DNA of 64,000 bases, from positions 1-64,000 of the forward strand of contig DFQQ01000023.1 of the NCBI GenBank assembly GCA_002377855.1, given 5' to 3'. The notes beneath the pieces are model-generated. The model did no database searches. It was not told where the DNA came from and worked only from the letters and a program-made list of their open reading frames with translations. Origin of the DNA: Acidovorax delafieldii (GTDB lineage Bacteria; Pseudomonadota; Gammaproteobacteria; Burkholderiales; Burkholderiaceae_C). The translations under genes were made by a program, and so were the position numbers. Of the stretch, positions 58,001 to 64,000 are shown piece by piece. Position 1 is the stretch's first letter, and each line of letters begins with the position of its first letter.

Positions 58001-59311
58001 ATGGCCGTTACTGTTGAAACCCTTGAGAAGCTCGAGCGCAAGATCACGCTGAGCGTGCCCGTCACCCTGATCCAGTCCGAAGTGGATTCGCGCCTGAAGC
58101 GCCTGGCCCGCACGGTCAAGATGGACGGCTTCCGTCCTGGCAAGGTGCCCATGAATGTGGTCGCTCAGCGCTACGGCTACTCGGTTCAGTACGAAGTGCT
58201 GAATGACAAGGTGGGTGAGGCTTTTGCCGTGGCTGCCAACGAAGCCAACTTGCGTGTGGCCGGTCAGCCCCGTATCACTGAAAAAGAAGGCGCTCCTGAA
58301 GGTCAAGTCACTTTTGACGCCATCTTCGAAGTGTTCCCCGAAGTCAAGATCGCCGATCTGTCGAATGCCGAAGTGGAAAAGCTGTCGGCCGAAGTGACCG
58401 ACGCAGCCATCGACAAGACGATTGACATCCTGCGCAAGCAGCGCCGCAGCTTCGCCCAGCGCGCGCTGGACGCTGCCGCGCAGGACGGTGACCGCGTGAC
58501 AGTCGACTTCGAAGGCAAGATCGATGGTGAACCCTTCGAGGGCGGCAAGGCTGAAGACTTCCAGTTCCTGGTGGGCGAAGGCCAGATGCTCAAGGAATTC
58601 GAAGATGCCGTGCGTGGCATGAAATCGGGTGAAAGCAAGACCTTCCCATTGGCTTTCCCTGCGGACTATCACGGCAAGGAAGTGGCTGGCAAGACTGCTG
58701 ATTTCCTCGTCACCGTGAAGAAGATCGAAGCAGCCCACCTGCCTGAAGTCAATGACGCCCTGGCCAAGTCCCTGGGTATCGCTGACGGTTCCGTTGAAGG
58801 CTTGCGAGCAGACATCAAAAAGAACTTGGAACGTGAAGTCAAGTTCCGCCTGCTGGCGCGTAACAAGCAGGCCGTGATGGACGCCCTTGTCGCAAAGGCT
58901 GAGCTGGATCTGCCCAACGCCAGCGTGCAGGCTGAAATTGGTCGCTTGATGGAAGGTGCCCGTGCAGAGCTCAAGCAACGTGGCATCAAGGACGCCGACA
59001 AGGCAGAAATCCCCGAAGACGTGTTCCGTCCACAAGCTGAGCGCCGCGTGCGTTTGGGGTTGGTGGTTGCCGAGCTGGTGCGTGCCAACGAACTGCAAGC
59101 AAAGCCCGAGCAACTGAAGGCGCATATTGATGAACTGGCTGCGAGCTACGAAAAGCCCGAAGATGTGGTGCGCTGGTACTTTGGTGATCGCCAGCGTCTG
59201 GCCGAGGTAGAAGCCGTGGTGATCGAGAACAATGTGACCGATTTTGTGCTGGGCAAAGCCAAGGTGGTTGAAAAGGCCGTGTCGTTCGATGAGCTGATGG
59301 GCCAGGGCTGA
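58001..59311 (+). CDS. tig: Trigger factor
   Basis: The 436-residue ribosome-bound chaperone has an N-terminal ribosome-binding domain containing GFRPGKVP (residues about 44-51), a central FKBP-type domain (about 160-245; GDRVTVDFEGKIDGEPFEGGKAEDF), and a helical C-terminal domain. It shields nascent chains and assists proline isomerisation. It heads the tig-clpP-clpX-lon block. An AAGAGGAA ribosome-binding site precedes the start. Confidence 0.97.
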   Translation: MAVTVETLEKLERKITLSVPVTLIQSEVDSRLKRLARTVKMDGFRPGKVPMNVVAQRYGYSVQYEVLNDKVGEAFAVAANEANLRVAGQPRITEKEGAPEGQVTFDAIFEVFPEVKIADLSNAEVEKLSAEVTDAAIDKTIDILRKQRRSFAQRALDAAAQDGDRVTVDFEGKIDGEPFEGGKAEDFQFLVGEGQMLKEFEDAVRGMKSGESKTFPLAFPADYHGKEVAGKTADFLVTVKKIEAAHLPEVNDALAKSLGIADGSVEGLRADIKKNLEREVKFRLLARNKQAVMDALVAKAELDLPNASVQAEIGRLMEGARAELKQRGIKDADKAEIPEDVFRPQAERRVRLGLVVAELVRANELQAKPEQLKAHIDELAASYEKPEDVVRWYFGDRQRLAEVEAVVIENNVTDFVLGKAKVVEKAVSFDELMGQG

Positions 59312-59363
59312 GGCCCTGCCGCCGGTCTCCCTGCTGGGCTACGCTGGCGGTAATGCAAATCGC

Positions 59364-59395
59364 GGGGCTTGTGCTTTTGTGCACAGGCCCCAATT
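59364..59395 (+). promoter_or_regulatory. Hairpin overlapping a sigma-32-like promoter of clpP
   Basis: GGGGCTTGTGC (59364-59374) pairs with GCACAGGCCCC (59381-59391), one G-T pair. Within it, CTTGTGC (59368-59374) and CCCCAATT (59388-59395) are spaced 13 bp apart, resembling the heat-shock consensus CTTGAAA-N13-17-CCCCATNT. It lies about 40 bp before the clpP start. Confidence 0.5.
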
Positions 59396-59432
59396 CATTT
59401 CTGGGTACAGTACCTGCTTGATTGGAGAAAAC

Positions 59433-60041
59433 ATGAGCGCACTGGAAACACAAGGCCTGGGCATGGTCCCTATGGTTATCGAGCAGTCGGGCCGTGGTGA
59501 GCGGTCGTATGACATTTACTCGCGCCTGCTCAAAGAGCGCGTTATCTTTCTGGTAGGGCCAGTGAACGACCAGACAGCCAACCTGGTCGTCGCTCAGCTG
59601 CTGTTTCTCGAGAGCGAGAACCCTGACAAGGACATCTCGTTCTACATCAATTCGCCCGGTGGCTCGGTGAGTGCGGGCATGGCGATTTACGACACCATGA
59701 ACTTCATCAAGCCCGATGTGTCGACGCTGTGCACGGGCATGGCTGCGAGCATGGGTGCGTTCCTGCTGGCTGCTGGCGCTAAAGGCAAGCGTTTTGCACT
59801 GCCTAATTCCAAGGTCATGATCCACCAGCCGTTGGGCGGCATGCAGGGCCAAGCTACCGAGATCGAAATCCATGCCCGCGAGATTCTGAAGACCCGCGAG
59901 CAGCTCAACAAAATCCTGGCAGAGCGCACAGGTCAGCCTCTGGAAAAGATTCAGCGTGACACGGACCGCGACTATTTCCTGTCGGCTGACGAGGCCAAGG
60001 ACTACGGCTTAGTGGATCAGGTGATCACCCAGCGCGCCTGA
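59433..60041 (+). CDS. clpP: ClpP serine protease subunit
   Basis: The 202-residue proteolytic subunit has Ser106 in MAASMGAFLL, His131 in MIHQPLGG and the Asp region DRDYFLSADEAKDYGLVD. It forms the tetradecameric chamber served by ClpX and ClpA. The start at 59433 follows TTGGAGAAAAC and gives the family N-terminus MSALETQGLGMVPMVIEQS. A terminator-like hairpin separates it from clpX. Confidence 0.97.
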   Translation: MSALETQGLGMVPMVIEQSGRGERSYDIYSRLLKERVIFLVGPVNDQTANLVVAQLLFLESENPDKDISFYINSPGGSVSAGMAIYDTMNFIKPDVSTLCTGMAASMGAFLLAAGAKGKRFALPNSKVMIHQPLGGMQGQATEIEIHAREILKTREQLNKILAERTGQPLEKIQRDTDRDYFLSADEAKDYGLVDQVITQRA

Positions 60042-60059
60042 ACCCGGTAGCACACTGGG

Positions 60060-60095
60060 CGGCGTTTTCCCTCAGGGAAGACGCCGTTTTTATTT
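60060..60095 (+). terminator. Terminator-like hairpin between clpP and clpX
   Basis: CGGCGTTTTCCC (60060-60071) pairs with GGGAAGACGCCG (60075-60086) around TCA, with one G-T pair. TTTTTATTT follows. It would reduce or stop read-through into clpX, implying a separate clpX promoter or partial attenuation. Confidence 0.8.
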
Positions 60096-60136
60096 GGTTA
60101 TCATCCCGACAACTTTCCGTAACAAGGCGTTGCCCC

Positions 60137-61402
60137 ATGGCCGAGAAAAAAGGCTCTTCCAGCGAAAAAACTCTTTACTGCTCTTTCTGCGGTAAAAGCC
60201 AGCACGAAGTCAAAAAGCTGATCGCTGGTCCGTCGGTCTTTATCTGTGATGAGTGCATTGACCTTTGCAATGAGATCATTCGCGATGAATTGCCCGTGGG
60301 CGAGTTGTCGAAGGAAGCACGCAGTGATCTGCCGACACCGGCAGAGATCAAAAACAATCTTGACAATTACGTCATAGGTCAAGACGTTGCCAAACGCACG
60401 TTGGCAGTGGCTGTGTACAACCACTACAAGCGTTTGCGGCACAAGGACAAGGCGCTCAAAGACGATGTGGAGCTTTCCAAGAGCAACATTCTTCTGATCG
60501 GGCCCACAGGTTCCGGCAAGACACTGCTGGCCCAAACGCTCGCGCGGATGCTGGATGTGCCTTTCGTCATGGCCGATGCGACCACATTGACCGAAGCCGG
60601 TTATGTGGGTGAAGACGTCGAGAACATCGTTCAGAAGCTGCTTCAAAGCTGTAACTACGATGTGGAGCGTGCCCAGCGTGGCATCGTCTACATAGATGAG
60701 ATCGACAAGATCTCTCGCAAATCCGACAACCCATCGATCACCCGCGACGTCTCAGGCGAAGGGGTTCAGCAAGCGCTGCTCAAGCTGATCGAGGGCACGA
60801 TGGCGAGCGTGCCCCCGCAAGGTGGCCGCAAGCACCCCAACCAGGATTTCCTGCAGATTGACACGACCAACATTCTGTTTATCTGCGGTGGCGCCTTTGC
60901 TGGCCTCGAAAAGGTCATTGAAAACCGTACAGAGGCTTCGGGTATTGGCTTCGGTGCGGCGGTACGCAGCAAGAAGCAGCGTTCATTGACGGATGTGTTT
61001 CAGGAGATCGAACCTGAAGATCTGATCAAGTTCGGGATCATCCCCGAATTGGTGGGCCGCATGCCTGTGGTCACCGCTCTGGCCGAGTTGAGTGAAGACG
61101 CACTGGTGCAAATTCTCACGGAGCCCAAGAATGCGCTAGTGAAGCAGTACAGCAAGCTGCTTTCCATGGAGGGCGTCGACCTGGAAATTCGCCCCGCCGC
61201 ATTGAAGGCCATTGCACGCAAGGCATTGGCTCGTAAAACCGGCGCCCGCGGTCTGCGTTCCATACTGGAGCAATCTTTGATCGGCACCATGTTCGACCTG
61301 CCGAACGCTAGCAATGTTGAGAAAGTGGTTGTTGACGAAACCACGATCGAAGAGAACAAGCCTCCACTTCTTGTGTACCGGGAAGCGGCCAAGAAGGCCT
61401 GA
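60137..61402 (+). CDS. clpX: ClpX ATPase unfoldase
   Basis: The 421-residue AAA+ unfoldase has N-terminal zinc-binding Cys15, Cys18, Cys37 and Cys40 (YCSFCGK, FICDECIDLC). Walker A is GPTGSGKT, pore loop GYVGEDV, Walker B VYIDEIDKI, and the ClpP-binding IGF-type loop region is SGIGFGAAV. It recognises tagged substrates and feeds them into ClpP. It lies 95 bp downstream of clpP after a hairpin. Confidence 0.97.
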   Translation: MAEKKGSSSEKTLYCSFCGKSQHEVKKLIAGPSVFICDECIDLCNEIIRDELPVGELSKEARSDLPTPAEIKNNLDNYVIGQDVAKRTLAVAVYNHYKRLRHKDKALKDDVELSKSNILLIGPTGSGKTLLAQTLARMLDVPFVMADATTLTEAGYVGEDVENIVQKLLQSCNYDVERAQRGIVYIDEIDKISRKSDNPSITRDVSGEGVQQALLKLIEGTMASVPPQGGRKHPNQDFLQIDTTNILFICGGAFAGLEKVIENRTEASGIGFGAAVRSKKQRSLTDVFQEIEPEDLIKFGIIPELVGRMPVVTALAELSEDALVQILTEPKNALVKQYSKLLSMEGVDLEIRPAALKAIARKALARKTGARGLRSILEQSLIGTMFDLPNASNVEKVVVDETTIEENKPPLLVYREAAKKA

Positions 61403-61445
61403 GCCACCCGGCGCGGGCGCTCACATTGCCGCCCATTCTCATCAC

Positions 61446-61493
61446 AACCCTTGCGCCAGCACGGCTTGGCGCGAGGGTTGAAAATCCCCATAT
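61446..61493 (+). promoter_or_regulatory. Hairpin overlapping a sigma-32-like promoter of lon
   Basis: AACCCTTGCGCCA (61446-61458) pairs with TGGCGCGAGGGTT (61467-61479), one wobble, and may end the clpX message. CTTGGCG (61465-61471) and CCCCATAT (61486-61493) are 14 bp apart, a good match to the heat-shock promoter pattern. It lies 37 bp before the lon start, whose ribosome-binding site is GAGGA. Confidence 0.65.
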
Positions 61494-61529
61494 GTGGACC
61501 ATATTCCACAGAGTTAACTGAGGATTTCC

Positions 61530-63956
61530 ATGTCCGGACACACCCCCCTTCCCGCCACTCCCCTCGACTTGCCACTGTTGCCTTTGCGTGATGTGGTGGT
61601 CTTTCCCCATATGGTCATCCCTCTGTTCGTAGGACGACCAAAGAGCATCAAGGCGCTGGAGCTTGCCATGGAGGCGGAGCGGCGCATCATGTTAGTGGCT
61701 CAAAAGGCTGCCGCCAAAGATGAGCCGTCAGTCTCAGACATGTTTGATGTCGGCTGTGTCTCCACCATCCTCCAAATGCTCAAGCTGCCAGATGGCACCG
61801 TCAAGGTGCTGGTAGAGGGGCAGCAGCGTGCCCTCGTGGCCTCGATTGAGGATGCAGAAACCCATTTCACCGCGACAGTCACTCCTGTCGAAGTGGATGC
61901 TGATGCCAGCAAACCCAGTGAAATTGAGGCGTTGCGGCGCGCCGTCATGCAGCAGTTCGACCAGTACGTCAAACTGAACAAGAAGATTCCGCCCGAAATT
62001 CTCACCTCAATTGCGAGCATTGATGACCCCGGGCGTTTAGCCGACACCATCGCTGCGCACTTGCCACTGAAGCTTGAAAACAAGCAGGTGGTTCTCGATC
62101 TGTCCGACGTGAAGGCGAGGCTGGAGAATCTCTTTGAGCAGCTCGACCGCGAAGTAGACATCTTGAATGTCGACAAAAAAATCCGTGGACGCGTGAAGCG
62201 CCAGATGGAAAAGAACCAGCGCGACTTCTACCTGAATGAGCAGGTGAAGGCCATTCAAAAGGAACTGGGCGAGGGTGACGAAGGCGCAGACATCGAAGAG
62301 ATTGAGAAGAAAATCAAACTCGCCAAGATGCCTGCTGAGGCCCGTAAAAAGGCAGATGCTGAGCTGAAGAAGCTGAAGCTGATGTCACCGATGTCTGCGG
62401 AAGCATCGGTCGTGCGCAACTATATCGATGTGCTGACTGCGCTGCCATGGGCCAAAAAGACGAAAATCAAGCACGATCTGGTCAATGCGGAAGGCGTTCT
62501 GAACGAGGATCACTTCGGTCTCGACAAGGTCAAGGATCGCATCCTTGAATATCTCGCTGTACAGCAGCGTGTCGACAAGGTCAAAGCACCTATTCTGTGC
62601 TTGGTGGGGCCTCCTGGTGTGGGCAAGACGTCACTCGGCCAGTCGATTGCCAAGGCGACGGGCCGCAAGTACGTGCGCATGGCTCTGGGAGGAATGCGGG
62701 ACGAGGCCGAGATCCGCGGACATCGACGCACCTACATCGGCGCCTTGCCTGGCAAGGTGCTCCAGAGTCTGTCGAAGGTGGGCACACGCAACCCCTTGTT
62801 TCTCTTGGATGAGATTGACAAGCTTGGTACGGACTTCAGAGGCGATCCCTCCAGTGCCTTGCTGGAGGTACTGGACCCAGAGCAGAACCACACGTTCGGC
62901 GACCATTACGTAGAGGTCGACTTCGATTTGAGCGATGTCATGTTTGTGGCTACCTCGAACTCGATGAACATTCCTCCAGCTTTGCTGGATCGGATGGAAG
63001 TGATCCGTTTGTCCGGCTATACCGAAGACGAGAAAACCAACATTGCCATGCGATATTTGCTGCCCAAGCAGCTGAAGAACAATGGTGTGAAGGACGAAGA
63101 GTTACAGATCACCGAGGCTGCCGTGCGCGACATGGTTCGCTACTACACCCGCGAGGCGGGTGTGCGCTCTCTAGAGCGCGAGTTGTCCAAAATCTGCCGC
63201 AAGGTGGTCAAGGGTCTGCAGCTTAAAAAGCTGACCCCGCAAGTGGTGGTGACAGAAGAGAACCTCCCCGAATACCTGGGCGTGCGTAAGTACACCTACG
63301 GGCGGGCTGAGAATCAAAACCAAGTCGGTCAAGTGGTCGGTCTGGCGTGGACCGAAGTGGGGGGCGATCTGCTCACTATCGAGGCCGTGACGATGCCAGG
63401 CAAAGGTGTTATCACCCGTACCGGCTCATTGGGTGACGTGATGAAGGAGTCGGTCGAAGCTGCCCGTACAGTGGTGCGCAGCCGCGCCAAACTGCTCGGC
63501 ATCAAAGATGAGGTTTTCGAGAAGCGCGATATCCACATCCATGTGCCAGATGGCGCCACTCCCAAGGATGGACCCAGTGCGGGCGCCGCAATGACAACAG
63601 CATTTGTTTCTGCCCTCACTGGTATTCCTGTGCGCGGCGATGTAGCAATGACTGGAGAAATCACACTGCGGGGAGAGGTCACTGCAATTGGCGGTCTCAA
63701 GGAAAAGCTGCTGGCGGCCTTGCGTGGCGGGATCAAAACAGTTTTGATTCCGCAAGAAAACGTCAAGGACCTCCAAGAAATACCGGAAAACGTGAAGAGT
63801 GGCCTCGAAATCATTCCAGTGAAGTGGATTGACAAGGTGCTGGAGGTGGCTCTTGAACGCAAGCCGGTACCGTTGTCCGACGAGGAGGCGGCAGTGGTGC
63901 CCGTCGCTACAGACAAGGTTGCGCCCGTAGTGAGCAGCGATTCTCTGAAGCATTGA
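61530..63956 (+). CDS. lon: Lon protease
   Basis: The 808-residue canonical ATP-dependent protease has an N-terminal substrate domain (LPLLPLRDVVVFPHMVIPLFVGR), a coiled middle, and an AAA+ domain with Walker A GPPGVGKTSLG and Walker B LFLLDEIDKLG. The serine-lysine protease domain has DGPSAGAAMTTAFVSAL and GGLKEKLLAALRGG (Ser and Lys). It degrades damaged and regulatory proteins. It is complete in the window, with 44 bp following its stop. Confidence 0.97.
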   Translation: MSGHTPLPATPLDLPLLPLRDVVVFPHMVIPLFVGRPKSIKALELAMEAERRIMLVAQKAAAKDEPSVSDMFDVGCVSTILQMLKLPDGTVKVLVEGQQRALVASIEDAETHFTATVTPVEVDADASKPSEIEALRRAVMQQFDQYVKLNKKIPPEILTSIASIDDPGRLADTIAAHLPLKLENKQVVLDLSDVKARLENLFEQLDREVDILNVDKKIRGRVKRQMEKNQRDFYLNEQVKAIQKELGEGDEGADIEEIEKKIKLAKMPAEARKKADAELKKLKLMSPMSAEASVVRNYIDVLTALPWAKKTKIKHDLVNAEGVLNEDHFGLDKVKDRILEYLAVQQRVDKVKAPILCLVGPPGVGKTSLGQSIAKATGRKYVRMALGGMRDEAEIRGHRRTYIGALPGKVLQSLSKVGTRNPLFLLDEIDKLGTDFRGDPSSALLEVLDPEQNHTFGDHYVEVDFDLSDVMFVATSNSMNIPPALLDRMEVIRLSGYTEDEKTNIAMRYLLPKQLKNNGVKDEELQITEAAVRDMVRYYTREAGVRSLERELSKICRKVVKGLQLKKLTPQVVVTEENLPEYLGVRKYTYGRAENQNQVGQVVGLAWTEVGGDLLTIEAVTMPGKGVITRTGSLGDVMKESVEAARTVVRSRAKLLGIKDEVFEKRDIHIHVPDGATPKDGPSAGAAMTTAFVSALTGIPVRGDVAMTGEITLRGEVTAIGGLKEKLLAALRGGIKTVLIPQENVKDLQEIPENVKSGLEIIPVKWIDKVLEVALERKPVPLSDEEAAVVPVATDKVAPVVSSDSLKH

Positions 63957-63963
63957 ACATTTT

Positions 63964-63993
63964 TTCGAAAACGTCCAAAAAATGCGCTACAAT
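63964..63993 (+). promoter_or_regulatory. Candidate promoter at the window edge
   Basis: TACAAT (63988-63993) is a good -10 box, with TTCGAA-like sequence about 18 bp upstream. In related genomes an HU-beta gene follows lon, and this would be its promoter (inference). The gene itself is outside the window. Confidence 0.4.
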
Positions 63994-64000
63994 TCATTCC

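Noticed and set aside
1..64000. Prophage, transposon or integrative element
   Set aside because: No integrase, transposase, phage structural gene or att-like duplication is seen; gene content and GC composition are chromosomal throughout.

Overview
The window is chromosomal DNA of a high-GC betaproteobacterium, almost certainly Burkholderiales of the Comamonadaceae (Acidovorax/Comamonas type). The evidence is the large number of Bug/TctC periplasmic binding proteins, TctDE two-component pairs, a Liv-type transporter, the tRNA-Leu - tig - clpP - clpX - lon block, hopanoid/squalene genes hpnCDE, and a dispersed hairpin repeat (core GCGCTTatt/aataAGCGC) of a kind I associate with this family. 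There is no phage, transposon, CRISPR or integron signature. This is a core and semi-core region with some interesting regulatory DNA. Layout: 1-22 is the 3' end of a tRNA. 0.15-2.1 kb holds a type-2 3-hydroxyacyl-CoA dehydrogenase-like SDR with a LiuR-like operator, and an Fe(3+) binding protein with a Fur-like box. 2.2-8.05 kb is a complete tripartite tricarboxylate transport locus: tctD-tctE-hslR on the minus strand, divergent from tctC-tctB-tctA. 8.3-9.0 kb is a DUF2325 gene under a near-perfect Fur box. 9.1-19.2 kb is a sigma-54 activator followed by livK, livG, livF, livH, livM, a 3-hydroxybutyrate-oligomer hydrolase and an alpha/beta hydrolase. The livK promoter has a -24/-12 element and an 18-bp-arm inverted repeat about 100 bp upstream. 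19.2-20 kb holds DUF2789 and a glutaredoxin. 20.1-25.9 kb is a light/photorepair operon: lipocalin, renalase-like FAD enzyme, DUF2256, cryptochrome DASH, Fe-S photolyase, a repeat array, and an SDR. 25.9-27.1 kb is a ParD-like repressor coupled to methionine aminopeptidase, with a perfect operator palindrome. 27.2-35.2 kb holds a serine hydrolase, a P-type ATPase, DUF2805, a Lon-related protease and ferrochelatase (all minus strand). 35.3-38.6 kb holds a HAD hydrolase, DUF2189 and DUF2788 membrane proteins and a CNNM/CorC transporter-like protein. 38.7-43.1 kb is two orphan Bug proteins around a second TctDE pair. 43.3-46.6 kb is a large PAS-GGDEF protein. 47-52.8 kb holds hpnE-hpnD, a glutamate-type binding protein, sdaA and hpnC. 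53.3-57.7 kb is an RND efflux pair. 57.8-64 kb is tRNA-Leu(UAG) - tig - clpP - clpX - lon, with sigma-32-like promoters before clpP and lon. How the parts work together: uptake of organic acids (Tct, Bug, Liv) is tied to dedicated sensors. The sigma-54/Liv/hydrolase block reads as one regulated unit, possibly for scavenging hydroxyalkanoate oligomers (inference). The photolyase operon combines repair flavoproteins with small conserved proteins typical of light-inducible clusters. The distal block is the protein-quality-control core. The best leads for novelty are the sigma-54 enhancer palindrome that begins on the activator's own stop codon, the ParD-like/map unit with its palindrome and no toxin, a dispersed repeat that has become coding sequence in the efflux adaptor, and a tandemly duplicated repeat module downstream of the photolyase.
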